A stretch of 64,000 bases of DNA from the NCBI GenBank assembly GCA_965262595.1, contig OZ253548.1:3286001-3350000 (forward strand). Reading direction: 5' to 3'. Position numbers and translations under genes: made by a program. The notes beneath the pieces are model-generated. The model saw nothing but the letters and a program-made list of their open reading frames with translations. It ran no database searches and had not been told where the DNA came from. Origin of the DNA: CATQHB01 sp965262595 (GTDB lineage: Bacteria; Chloroflexota; Dehalococcoidia; Lucifugimonadales; UBA3495). Of this stretch, positions 40,921-49,802 are shown one piece after another (within the stretch, counting starts at the first letter, position 1; the number at the start of each line of letters is the position of its first letter).

Positions 40921-42049
40921 TAGCCGACCCACCAATCTACGATCCACCAAAAACAGACCCACCAAAAACAGACCCACCAACAATAGGCCCGCCGACGGCC
41001 GGTGATTCCGGCCGGTCCGCCATTGGCCGGGGCAGATGAACGGAACGCATCTTAGAAAGTTCCGCCCCGGCCAATGGCGCCGAATCGGTTGCGGTATCGT
41101 GTATTCGGAAGACCGGAACGCCGAGCAGGACTAAGATAGCCTGCGGGGCGCCAACCCGTTGGCCCACCAGCCAGGCAGAGCCGGTTGACCGCCGGTACTA
41201 CCCTGCCTGGGCGTAATGAGGTCTCCAACGACTCCACCACGCCACGCCAAGCCAAGCTCCGGAGCTTACCCCCATCGCAGCGTCAGCGAACCCGGCAGCC
41301 GGTCGCTGGGGGTAGTAGCCCGTCTCTGGGGTGACAGCCCGTCTATCAAGCCCAATGACCCAAGAAACGCCGCCAGGAGAAGGAACGGCGCCATATCAGG
41401 CGGCCAGGTTTGAGGCTCGGTTGCGCTAAGGAAACACTGATTAGTCATTAAACGCCAGCGCCTTCACCCCGTCGTTCCTGCGAAGGCAGGAACCTTGGTC
41501 CACAACGTTTTAGGTTCCTCCTTTCGCGGGAACGACGAGTAGGGATAAACACGCAGGTCACGGACTTATTCGGCGGTTCCTTAGCTTGGCGCCGGTGTGC
41601 TAAAATTCGCCCCGCGCCGGTATTACCGCCGGTAAAAAGGTACTCAGAGCATCTAATATCCGTCGTTTCTCGCCGCAGACGGGGTAATAGTGCTCCGAAT
41701 ACCGCAAAAATCGCTCAACTCCGTGTCAAAACTTCCTTAACCCTCCACATTATGTTATGCTCTAGCTGGCCTAGTCTCCCTTTCGTTAGAAGGTTGGCTA
41801 CGGCCTTGGCTCCAGTTTATTTGGAGCAATGCTACTCATAATAATCTCTTAATCATCTTAATTTATTCCGGCGTTGCTCCGTTGCGGTGATTACCCAGCG
41901 GTTAGTATCGGCTCGGGGTGTTGGCAAAAGTTGGGGAGGGACTGATTATTTAACCAACGGGCGGTTTAATGAACCGGCCAACAGAGCCTGCATAGCAGTG
42001 GGAATTGTCGTCAGTCGGTGTTGGAGCGCTGGGAGGGGAGTTCAGGCTA
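40921..42049. other. Long intergenic region with repeats, no gene
   Basis: About 1.1 kb. It holds three 15 bp units of the ACCCACCAAAAACAG type (40942-40986) and family A copy 2 (41425-41585). The part from 41586 is AT-richer and should hold the promoter of the PIN-TRAM gene, but I cannot point to one with confidence. Confidence 0.5.
41425..41585. repeat. MITE-like element family A, copy 2
   Basis: 161 bp with outer ends GCTAAGGAA and TTCCTTAGC. Inside are the CTGATTAGTC/GACTTATTCGG arms and two CGTCGTTCC palindromes rather than the one in copy 1. Internal words such as TTAAACGCCAGCGC and GTCACGGACTTATTC are shared with copies 1 and 3. Confidence 0.85.
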
Positions 42050-43108
42050 GTGTTTGAGTTATGGAGCCTCAGAGTGATCGGCGCTGGTGGGTTCGGAGTG
42101 CTGGGTTGGCGCCTGGGTTCTTATGTACCGGAATTTTCCTCAGATGAAAAACAGTTTCTGCCTTGGGGGATAATCCTCGCCCTTGCCGGATTGCCGGTTG
42201 GCGCAATCGTCACCCCGATCCTCGTTCTCAAGCCTTGGCGCAGGCTAATCGGCTATCTTAATGGCATTCCCGGCTCAACCTTGCTGTCGGCCTCCCTGGG
42301 AGCGTTGTTTGGCCTGATTTTCGCCGCCCTGATCTCTATTCCCTTCTATACCCTGAGCAGCTGGATGGCTTGGGGTATTCCGATTATTGTCAGCATCACC
42401 CTGGGATCGGTTGGCCTTTTGCTTGGCGGTCTGCGGGGGCGGGACGTGCAGGCGGCTTTCCCGACCCTGGAGCATAACAACCACACCAACGGAGTAGCCA
42501 AGGAAGGGCGAAACGGGAAGATCCTGGTGGATACCAGCGTTATCATCGATGGCCGCATCGCCGACCTGACCGGCACCGGCTTTCTGGAGGGCACTTTGGT
42601 TGTCCCCCGGTTTATCCTGGACGAGCTGCGGCACATCGCCGACTCCAGCGACCCGCTCCGCCGCAACCGGGGCCGCCGGGGACTGGAAGTCCTGGGCCGA
42701 CTCCGTCAGGATGAAAAGGTTACCCTCGACGTAATGGACGTGGGCATTACCAACGGCGAGGAAGTGGATTCAGTGCTGGTGCAGATGGCCCGCTCGATGA
42801 ATGCCCCCATCCTCACCACCGACTATAACCTCAACCGGGTGGCCGAGTTTCAGGGAGTCCAAGTCCTCAACGTCAACGAACTGGCTAACGCCATAAAATC
42901 CATTGTCCTCCCCGGAGAGGAAATGCGGGTCAATATCGTGCAAGAGGGCAAGGAGCTGGGCCAGGGCGTGGCCTACCTGGACGACGGCACGATGGTGGTG
43001 GTAGAGGGCGGACGGCGTTATATCAACGCTTTCCATGACGTAACCGTAACCCGGGTGCTCCAAACCGCTGCCGGACGCATCATATTTGCCCAGTCCCGGG
43101 GCCATTAA
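42050..43108 (+). CDS. YacL-type membrane protein with PIN and TRAM domains
   Basis: 352 residues from a GTG at 42050 with GGAGGGGAG nine bases ahead; a TTG at 42005 is possible. Four N-terminal spans (for example WGIILALAGLPVGAIVTPIL) are followed by a PIN nuclease domain with acidic residues in ILVDTSVIIDGRIAD, DELRHIAD, EEVDSVLV and ILTTDYNLNRVA, then a TRAM RNA-binding domain (VQEGKELGQGVAYLDDGTMVVVEGG). It probably cuts RNA at the membrane. It commonly precedes ispD, as here, 12 bp away. Confidence 0.87.
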   Translation: MFELWSLRVIGAGGFGVLGWRLGSYVPEFSSDEKQFLPWGIILALAGLPVGAIVTPILVLKPWRRLIGYLNGIPGSTLLSASLGALFGLIFAALISIPFYTLSSWMAWGIPIIVSITLGSVGLLLGGLRGRDVQAAFPTLEHNNHTNGVAKEGRNGKILVDTSVIIDGRIADLTGTGFLEGTLVVPRFILDELRHIADSSDPLRRNRGRRGLEVLGRLRQDEKVTLDVMDVGITNGEEVDSVLVQMARSMNAPILTTDYNLNRVAEFQGVQVLNVNELANAIKSIVLPGEEMRVNIVQEGKELGQGVAYLDDGTMVVVEGGRRYINAFHDVTVTRVLQTAAGRIIFAQSRGH

Positions 43109-43120
43109 CCGGCGTACCTG

Positions 43121-43852
43121 GTGACCGGCGACCATACAACTGATTTAACCGGCTCAAGCCCGGCCGACGCTCCCCGAGTCGGCGTCGTCGTAGTGGCCGC
43201 CGGGCAGAGTTCCCGAATGGGCGGAGTTGACAAGACTTTTGCTCCGGTACGGGGCCAACCCCTGGTGGCCCACACCCTTGACCGGTTTGAGCAGTTCCCG
43301 CCGGCAACCGAAATCGTCCTGGTCGTGTCCGCCGACTCCTGGGAGTTGGGTTGCGCCCTGGTGCGCCGCCGTAAATACCGCAAGGTTTCCCAAGTCTGTG
43401 TCGGTGGAGCGCGCCGGCAGGACTCGGTGCGCGCCGGTCTGGACGCCCTCCAACCTTGCGACTGGGTAATGGTCCACGACGGCGCCCGCCCCGGCCTCGA
43501 CCGGGCTTTGCTGCACCGGGGGCTGGACGCGGTTGCCCAGTTCGGCGCCGTAGTTGCCGGAGTGCCGGTCAAGGATACTATCAAGGTTATTGCTCCCGGC
43601 GGGGAGATAACCGCTACGCCGCCCCGGGAAACCCTCTGGGCGGCGCAAACCCCCCAGATTTTCCGCTACGACCTGCTCCTCCGGGCCCACGCCCAATTCA
43701 CCGGCGAAGCAACCGACGACGCGATGATGGTGGAAAGCCTCGGCCATCCGGTACGAATGTTCCTCGGCTCCTACGAAAACCTGAAAGTAACCACCCCGGA
43801 GGACTTGGTGGTGGTAGAGGCAATTTTGAAGGGGCGCGGCGGCCCGGTCTGA
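43121..43852 (+). CDS. ispD: 2-C-methyl-D-erythritol 4-phosphate cytidylyltransferase
   Basis: 243 residues, GTG start. VGVVVVAAGQSSRMGGVDKTFAPVRGQPL is the CTP-binding signature; VMVHDGARPGLD and WAAQTPQIFRYDLL are IspD motifs. It makes CDP-methylerythritol, the third step of the MEP isoprenoid pathway. It follows the PIN-TRAM gene by 12 bp and lies upstream of ispF, with 376 bp of repeat-containing DNA between. Confidence 0.92.
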   Translation: MTGDHTTDLTGSSPADAPRVGVVVVAAGQSSRMGGVDKTFAPVRGQPLVAHTLDRFEQFPPATEIVLVVSADSWELGCALVRRRKYRKVSQVCVGGARRQDSVRAGLDALQPCDWVMVHDGARPGLDRALLHRGLDAVAQFGAVVAGVPVKDTIKVIAPGGEITATPPRETLWAAQTPQIFRYDLLLRAHAQFTGEATDDAMMVESLGHPVRMFLGSYENLKVTTPEDLVVVEAILKGRGGPV

Positions 43853-44228
43853 ACACCCGTCTCTCCTCCCCCGCCGGGCAAACGCCTTTGGAACATTACG
43901 CCTCCGGGTATCCCTTTTTATTCCAGCCCGTAGCTCCCCTTTCCGGCGTCGGCCAAAGGCTAGTGGTGCGAAATCTTTGTAATGATGGGTAATTTGGTTG
44001 GTGGGATTACGTGGACAAGCATCAGACTGAGAACCCGTCTGGAAAAGCAATCCATCATTTCAAAGTAGTTGGACTACTAGTATATCCCAGGCACACTCCC
44101 GCTCATCCTGAGCTTGTCCAAGTACCGGTTCACCATGAGCGGTTTTTCAGGAACAATCTAAAGGCTCTGCTGCCGCTCTCCGGGACTGCGTCGGCGCAGG
44201 GGACACCGGGCGTGGTATATTTGATGCA
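43853..44228. other. Gap between ispD and ispF with family C repeat
   Basis: About 375 bp with no gene. The repeat/terminator at 44099-44147 lies in its second half, so ispF may depend on a promoter of its own. Confidence 0.5.
44099..44147 (+). terminator. Family C palindrome with U-run, terminator-like
   Basis: CCGCTCAT (44099-44106) and ATGAGCGG (44135-44142) enclose a partly paired loop and are followed by TTTTT. The same unit recurs at 37.08, 60.86 and 63.71 kb and, in part, inside the portal gene. Confidence 0.6.
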
Positions 44229-44717
44229 ATGGACTCACCGGACTACCGCACCGGCATTGGTTTTGATTCCCACGCCCTGGCGCCGGGGCGACGGCTGGTG
44301 CTGGGCGGCGTAACCGTCCCCCACGACCGGGGTCTGGTGGGCCACAGCGACGGCGATGTGCTGGTGCACGCCATAATGGACGCGCTGCTGGGAGCGGCCA
44401 ACCTGGGCGATAAGGGTCAGCATTTCCCCTCCGACGATGCTCGTTACAAGGACATATCCAGCCTGGCGCTGCTGGCCCAGGTTGGCAATCTGCTGGTCGC
44501 CAACGGTTGGCGTATATCCAACGTTGATGCTACAATGTTGGCGCAAAAACCCCGGTTGGGGCCCTTCATCCCGGCTATGAAAGATCAGACCGGCGGGGCC
44601 CTGTCTCTGCCGGTCGAGCGGTTAAGCATCAAGGTTACTACCACCGATTTTATGGGATTTGTCGGGCGGGAAGAGGGTATCGCCGCCGCTGCGGTGGCGA
44701 CAATTCTTCGACAGTGA
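44229..44717 (+). CDS. ispF: 2-C-methyl-D-erythritol 2,4-cyclodiphosphate synthase
   Basis: 162 residues. GIGFDSHALAPGR holds the Asp and His that bind the catalytic metal; LGGVTVPHDRGLVGHSDGDVLVHAIMDALLGA and VDATMLAQKPRLGPFI are IspF hallmarks; FVGREEGIAAAAVATI ends it. The fifth MEP-pathway step. Its stop is 7 bp ahead of the cysS start. Confidence 0.94.
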   Translation: MDSPDYRTGIGFDSHALAPGRRLVLGGVTVPHDRGLVGHSDGDVLVHAIMDALLGAANLGDKGQHFPSDDARYKDISSLALLAQVGNLLVANGWRISNVDATMLAQKPRLGPFIPAMKDQTGGALSLPVERLSIKVTTTDFMGFVGREEGIAAAAVATILRQ

Positions 44718-44724
44718 TGAAGCT

Positions 44725-46104
44725 ATGAGGCTATATAACACTCTTACCGGCGAGGAACGGGACTTCGCTCCTGCCGATGGCAAGACCGTAAAAATGTACG
44801 TCTGTGGGGTGACGCCTTATTCGTCAACCCATGTAGGCCACGCCCTGAGCTATGTGGTTTTCGATACCCTCCGCCGCTACCTGGAGCATCAGGGGTACCA
44901 GGTCAAGCACGTCCAGAACTTTACCGACGTGGACGACAAAATAATTCAGCGCGCCCAGGAAGCCGGGATTAGCGAGGATGAACTGTCGGAGAGGTATATT
45001 GAGGACTTTTTCCGCACTATGGACGCCCTCAATGTCCGCCGCGCCGACATCTACCCCCTGGCTACGCAGGAGATTCCCAAGATTATTGACACCATCCAGG
45101 ACCTGGTGGACAAGGAGTATGCCTACCCGGCCGGCGGCGACGTTTACTTCCGGGTTAAACGCAGCAAGGAGTACGGCAAGCTGAGCCACCGGACCCTGGA
45201 CGGGATGATTGCCGGCGCCCGGGTACAGGTGGATGAGGACAAGGAGCACCCGATGGACTTCGTGCTCTGGAAGGGCGCCAAGCCCGGCGAGCCTTTCTGG
45301 GACAGCCCCTGGGGCCCCGGCCGCCCCGGCTGGCATATCGAATGCACCGCCATGTCCCTCCGCTACCTCGATTATCCGCTGGACATTCACGGCGGCGGTC
45401 AGGACCTGATCTTCCCCCACCACGAGAACGAAATCGCTCAAAGCGAGGCCCATACCGGTATTGTGCCCTTCTCCCATCACTGGGTGCATAACGGCCTGCT
45501 CCAGTTAGGCGAAGACAAGATGAGCAAGTCCCTGGGCAACCTGGTATCGGTGGAAGAGGCCCTGGAACGCCACAGCGCCGACGCCCTGCGCATTTACTTC
45601 CTCAGCTCCCACTACCGCAGCCCGCTGCAGTACAGCGACGAAGGTTCCGCCGCGATGGAGCGCAGTATGGACCGCTTCCGCCACGCCCTACGGCTCGACA
45701 CCAATCCGGATGCTGCCGAAACCCTGGACGCCACCCCGTTCCACGAGCGCTTTATGGCGGCAATGGATGACGACCTGAACACTCCTCAATCCCTGGCGTC
45801 CCTGTTTGACCTGGCCCGGGAAATCAACCGGGCCCGGGATTCCGGCAAGGGAATAGCCGCGGCCCAGGACACACTGCGCCATTTGGGCGGCATCCTGGGT
45901 ATGACCTTTGAAGTCCGAGCTGCCGGAAACGAAGAATTAGCCGCCAGGCCCTTCATCGACCTGCTGGTGAACACCCGCACCGAACTGCGTCAGGCCCGGC
46001 AATATGCCCTGGCCGACCGTATTCGCGACGACCTGGCGGCCCAGGGGGTGGTTCTGGAAGATACCGCCCAAGGCACCCTGTGGGAGTACCACCGCCCCGC
46101 CTGA
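44725..46104 (+). CDS. cysS: Cysteinyl-tRNA synthetase
   Basis: 459 residues from the ATG at 44725, just after ispF. YVCGVTPYSSTHVGHA has the zinc Cys and the HIGH-like motif (HVGHA); WHIECTAMS and HHENEIAQSEA supply the other zinc ligands; KMSKSLGN is the KMSKS loop. It charges tRNA-Cys. ispF-cysS adjacency is common in bacteria. If the adjacent genes do use selenocysteine, a separate Sec machinery elsewhere in the genome would be needed. Confidence 0.95.
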   Translation: MRLYNTLTGEERDFAPADGKTVKMYVCGVTPYSSTHVGHALSYVVFDTLRRYLEHQGYQVKHVQNFTDVDDKIIQRAQEAGISEDELSERYIEDFFRTMDALNVRRADIYPLATQEIPKIIDTIQDLVDKEYAYPAGGDVYFRVKRSKEYGKLSHRTLDGMIAGARVQVDEDKEHPMDFVLWKGAKPGEPFWDSPWGPGRPGWHIECTAMSLRYLDYPLDIHGGGQDLIFPHHENEIAQSEAHTGIVPFSHHWVHNGLLQLGEDKMSKSLGNLVSVEEALERHSADALRIYFLSSHYRSPLQYSDEGSAAMERSMDRFRHALRLDTNPDAAETLDATPFHERFMAAMDDDLNTPQSLASLFDLAREINRARDSGKGIAAAQDTLRHLGGILGMTFEVRAAGNEELAARPFIDLLVNTRTELRQARQYALADRIRDDLAAQGVVLEDTAQGTLWEYHRPA

Positions 46105-46166
46105 TCCGGTTTACCCCAGTCGAATTATGCCGGCAGTTGAGCCTGGCCTCGCCTGCCGGTAGTTCT

Positions 46167-46637
46167 TTACAGTATTTCCCGCTTTAGCCAGAGGCGCTCA
46201 ATGCCGTACTTTCGGCTGCCCAGCACCCCGATGATGCCGGCGATGGCGAACCAGAGAATGGTTACCTCGCCGCCGTTGGCTCCGGGTCCCCCGTCCGCCG
46301 GGTAAATGTGGGGCCAAACGCCGTTGCCGGCGTGTACTACGAAGTAGGCGGCGACCGCGGCCACCACCAGGGCGCCGGCTCCCAGCCGGGTGAAAACGCC
46401 AAAGGCGATGAGGAAGGCGGCAATCAACTCCAGCCACCCGGCAATATCCACCAAGACGCCCAGGGGATGCGCTGCGGGAAATCCCCAAAGCAGGAAAGCC
46501 TTCTGCGCCCCGTGCAACGCCACGATGAAGGCGAAGATAAGCCGGAACAGCAGGTAGAACTCATCAGCGTACCGTAAGAGAAAACGTCCGAAAAAGGAAT
46601 TATCACCGGTTGCGTCCATTGCGTAATCTGCGGCCAT
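46167..46637 (-). CDS. DoxX-family membrane protein
   Basis: 156 residues from the ATG at 46637 with GGAG upstream. Four hydrophobic spans: YLLFRLIFAFIVALHGAQKAF, GWLELIAAFLIAFGVFTRLGA, ALVVAAVAAYFVVHAG and EVTILWFAIAGIIGVLGS. DoxX proteins are quinone-linked or redox-stress membrane subunits. The longer frame upstream runs into repeat DNA and is not coding. Confidence 0.8.
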   Translation of the reverse strand: MAADYAMDATGDNSFFGRFLLRYADEFYLLFRLIFAFIVALHGAQKAFLLWGFPAAHPLGVLVDIAGWLELIAAFLIAFGVFTRLGAGALVVAAVAAYFVVHAGNGVWPHIYPADGGPGANGGEVTILWFAIAGIIGVLGSRKYGIERLWLKREIL

Positions 46638-47086
46638 AAGCCTCTCCTGCCGTGATGTTTTGTGTCTTTCCCGTTTCCCGTTTCCCGTTAGTGTTGCCAA
46701 TATCTTGCCGGTACCGGGCAAGCGCATTTGGGCGGCCAAAGTTCCCGGCAATCGTCTTTCCGGCGCAGGCGCGGATTCGGAAAGTCCGGCCGAAGGACGG
46801 TTGGCCTATGCCAGGAAATATCTGGATTCCGGATTTCTCCGGAATGACGGCGGCGGAGTCGGAATCAAGAGGGCCAAATCCAGGTATGAAGTTTCAAATG
46901 CTATTGCCACTTTCTTGCTGCCGCGCTGAACCCACTGGTACGATATGGGGCGCCCAGGATTGTCGCCCCGTATGACCCCATATCCCCTTAATACCCGATA
47001 CGTTCCAGCCCTTGCCCTTTTACCTGGCCTTTGCCATAATTCTACCTTGTTACGTAACCTATTTTGAGCAGCTCTTGTAATTATTT
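46638..47086. other. Intergenic region with family B repeat
   Basis: 449 bp between divergent DoxX and flavin-oxidase genes. The repeat at 46744-46870 occupies the middle. No gene is seen. Confidence 0.5.
46744..46870. repeat. Interspersed repeat family B, copy 2
   Basis: Shares with 22154-22280 the start CGGCAATCGTC, the word GGTTGGCC.ATGCCAGG and the end TCTGGATTCCGGATTTCTCC, at the same spacing of about 127 bp. Non-coding in both places. Confidence 0.78.
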
Positions 47087-48493
47087 ATGATTGAAACCTC
47101 AATTGTAGAGTCCCTGTCCCGCATTGTGGGCGAGGCGAACTTGTTGTCTTCTCCCTATGACCTGGACCGCTATTCCGCCGACGCGCTTACTCCCTTCCGG
47201 GCCTATCGCGCCGGATACGCCTTTGAGCGGCTGGCCGATTTGGTGGCGCGCCCGTCTACGGTGGAAGAGGTATCCCGGATTGTGACCCTGGCCGCCCGGG
47301 AGGGGATACCCCTGGTGCCCTACGGCGGCGGCACCGGCGTTATGGGCGGTGTGTTGCCGGTGCGCGGCGGCATCGTCGTGGACCTGAAACGGCTCAACCG
47401 CATTCTGGAAATCAGCCCCCGGGATATGACCGCCACGGTAGAGCCGGGCGTGGTGCTGCAAGACCTGGAAGATGCCCTGTCCGAGCAGGGTCTGATGCCG
47501 GGTCACGACCCTTATAGCGTCCCCATTGCCACCGTCGCCGGCACCATCTCCACCAACGGCGTGGGCTACCGGGCCGGCGCCTATGGCCCGATGGGACAGC
47601 AGGTGGTGTCCCTCCAGGTAGCCCTGCCCGACGGCCGTATTCTGGATACCCGCCCGGTGCCCAAGTATTCCTCCGGCCCGAACTTGAACCACCTGTTCAT
47701 CGGCAGCGAGGGAGTCTTTGGCATCATCACCCGGGCCACCATCCGGGTCTTCCGGTTGCCGGAAGCCCAGGTCTTTGCCACCGTTGCCTTTGACAGCTTC
47801 GACCAGGGGTTTGACGCCGCCGCCGAGCTGATGGCCCTCGGCCTCCATCCCACCCTGCTCGACCTGACCGAAGAGGAAGCCGAGAACGGGGAAGGAAACG
47901 AGGTCAAGCTGTTCCTGCTTTTCGAGGGATACCGGGAGGGGGTGGCCGCCCAGGAGCAGCGGGCAATGCAGGTCTGCGCTCAGTTCGGCGGTCGGGATAT
48001 CGGACCGGGCCCAACCCTGAATTATTGGGAAGCCCGCCACGAGTCCGGCGAGCGATACAAGCTAAACGCCCTGGGCCGCCCCCGGGAGGAACGCTGGACC
48101 CGGCAGTGGGGCCGCAGCTTTGACTATCTGCACATGGCGCTGCCCACTTCCCAGGTGCTGGAGTACCGCCGCCGCTGCGACCGTATCCTGTCCGATCGGG
48201 GTGTTCGCGTCGTGGAATACGCCATCTGGAGCCGCCCGGAGCTTTTCTCCATGATGGTGGTGCCTGAAGACCCCTCCCGGGAAGGCTCGCGGGAGAACCT
48301 GGCTGAAGCGGTGGAGGAAGTGTTGACGTTGGCCCAGGACTTGGGCGGCGTGATGGAATACTGCCACGGCGTGGGAATGAAGCTAAATCACTTGCTGGAA
48401 CGGGAGCAAGGCGTAGGCCACGGAGTAATCGGCGACCTGAAGCAGGTCCTGGACCCGGCAAATATTATGAACCCGGGCAAGCTGGGCCTGTAA
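47087..48493 (+). CDS. FAD-linked oxidase, glycolate/lactate dehydrogenase-like (GlcD type)
   Basis: 468 residues. LVPYGGGTGVMGGVLPVRGGIVVDLKRLNRILEI and TVEPGVVLQDLEDAL form the vanillyl-alcohol-oxidase-type FAD domain; VAGTISTNGVGYRAGAYGPMGQQV follows. The C-terminal half ends with YCHGVGMKLNHL and LKQVLDPANIMNPGKLGL, the family signature. It oxidises a 2-hydroxy acid, passing electrons to an acceptor. The nearby 2-hydroxyacid dehydrogenase at 49.8 kb may share a pathway. Confidence 0.88.
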   Translation: MIETSIVESLSRIVGEANLLSSPYDLDRYSADALTPFRAYRAGYAFERLADLVARPSTVEEVSRIVTLAAREGIPLVPYGGGTGVMGGVLPVRGGIVVDLKRLNRILEISPRDMTATVEPGVVLQDLEDALSEQGLMPGHDPYSVPIATVAGTISTNGVGYRAGAYGPMGQQVVSLQVALPDGRILDTRPVPKYSSGPNLNHLFIGSEGVFGIITRATIRVFRLPEAQVFATVAFDSFDQGFDAAAELMALGLHPTLLDLTEEEAENGEGNEVKLFLLFEGYREGVAAQEQRAMQVCAQFGGRDIGPGPTLNYWEARHESGERYKLNALGRPREERWTRQWGRSFDYLHMALPTSQVLEYRRRCDRILSDRGVRVVEYAIWSRPELFSMMVVPEDPSREGSRENLAEAVEEVLTLAQDLGGVMEYCHGVGMKLNHLLEREQGVGHGVIGDLKQVLDPANIMNPGKLGL

Positions 48494-48551
48494 CCCGGTC
48501 AGGTGTCGGAGCAGGCCTGCATTGCCGCTAATCCAATAATTTTAAGATACC

Positions 48552-48709
48552 GGGGATACGCTGAATAAGCCATTAAACGCCAGCGCCTTCACCCCGTCGT
48601 TCCGGCACAGGCAGGAACCTAAAACTTTGTCGACAGAGGTTCCGGCCTACGCCGGAACGACGGCTAGAGATAAACACCCAAGTCACGGACTTATTCAGAG
48701 GCACCCTAG
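48552..48709. repeat. MITE-like element family A, copy 3
   Basis: About 158 bp from CGGGGATACGCTGAATAAGC to CTTATTCAGAGGCACCCTAG. Like copy 2 it has two CGTCGTTCC-type palindromes. Its right end includes the stop codon (48706-48708) of the leftward ornithine cyclodeaminase gene. Confidence 0.85.
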
Positions 48710-49659
48710 AACGGCAACTCCTGGCCGATGCCCTGCTCTCGCGCCTTGCGGTACACCAGTTGGGCCGCTGCTATGTCTTCCAGCGCCACGCCCATTGACT
48801 CAAACAGGGTTACGGCCGGTTCGTTGGGCCGGCCGGCCACCCGGCCGGCAATCACGTCCTGCAACTCGCAGACCATATCCCAGCGGAACTCGCCCCGGCT
48901 TTCCGGCCACATCAGGTCGCCGCACTCTATTTTCGCCTGGTCCAGGTCATCCACCGCGATAACCTCGGACCGCAGCACCGTCGCCTCGTCCACCTCCCGG
49001 CGAATCCAGTGATTCCCGCCGGCGGCGTTGACGTGGGTTCCGGGCGCCAGCCACGCCCCTTCCAGCACCGGGTCCCGGGCCGAGGTGATTGTAACCGCCA
49101 CCGCCACGTCGGACACGCATTCCTGAGCGCTGTCCACCGCCTTGATTTCCAGGTTCAGCCGCTCCCCCATCCGCTGGGCAAACTCTTCCCGGCGCTCCGG
49201 GCGGCGGCTGTAAACCTTGGCCTGCTTAATGTCGCGGACGGCGCAAATCGCTTCCAGTTGGCTGCGAGCCTGGAAGCCGGATCCGATAACGCCCACGCTG
49301 TCGGCGTCGGCTCGGGCCATATAACGGGTAGCCAAGCCGGAGGCGGCGCCGGTGCGAATCTGTCCCAACCGGCCGCCCTCCATGCAGGACAATAGCTCTC
49401 CGGTGGTGTAGTCATACAGCATCACCAGCATCTTTGCGCCGCCGGCGAAGGACGGGTATGCCTTGTAGCCAAATACTTGATGGTCGGCGTCGGCGGCAGC
49501 CATAAAATGGAAAAACCCGCCCGGCATCCGGATGCGGGAGCGGGGCTTGATGTCCACCTTGCCCGCCCCGGCGTGGGCGAATGCCTCATCCAGGACGTCC
49601 ACACACTCCGCCATCGGCAGCAGTTGAGTTACTTCTTGCTCGTTCAAAAACAGGGCCAT
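48706..49659 (-). CDS. Ornithine cyclodeaminase/mu-crystallin family protein
   Basis: 317 residues. RIRMPGGFFHFMAA, GGRLGQIRTGAASGLATRYMAR, VGVIGSGFQARSQLEAI (NAD-binding loop) and AAGGNHWIRREVDE identify the family, which includes ornithine cyclodeaminase, alanine dehydrogenases and imine reductases. The substrate is uncertain. The stop codon falls within the end of a family A repeat, so the last residues may have been set by its insertion. Confidence 0.87.
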   Translation of the reverse strand: MALFLNEQEVTQLLPMAECVDVLDEAFAHAGAGKVDIKPRSRIRMPGGFFHFMAAADADHQVFGYKAYPSFAGGAKMLVMLYDYTTGELLSCMEGGRLGQIRTGAASGLATRYMARADADSVGVIGSGFQARSQLEAICAVRDIKQAKVYSRRPERREEFAQRMGERLNLEIKAVDSAQECVSDVAVAVTITSARDPVLEGAWLAPGTHVNAAGGNHWIRREVDEATVLRSEVIAVDDLDQAKIECGDLMWPESRGEFRWDMVCELQDVIAGRVAGRPNEPAVTLFESMGVALEDIAAAQLVYRKAREQGIGQELPF

Positions 49660-49802
49660 TATTCCTCCAGGGTCTGGGCAAAATACCGGATAAGTATAGC
49701 ATCAAGCTTATGGCTGGAAAATCGCCGGACGTTTGGTTACAATTCCAGATACTTTCTACTATTTCTTGCGGAACCTGCATTGGGGACGAGGCAGAGCCGA
49801 TT

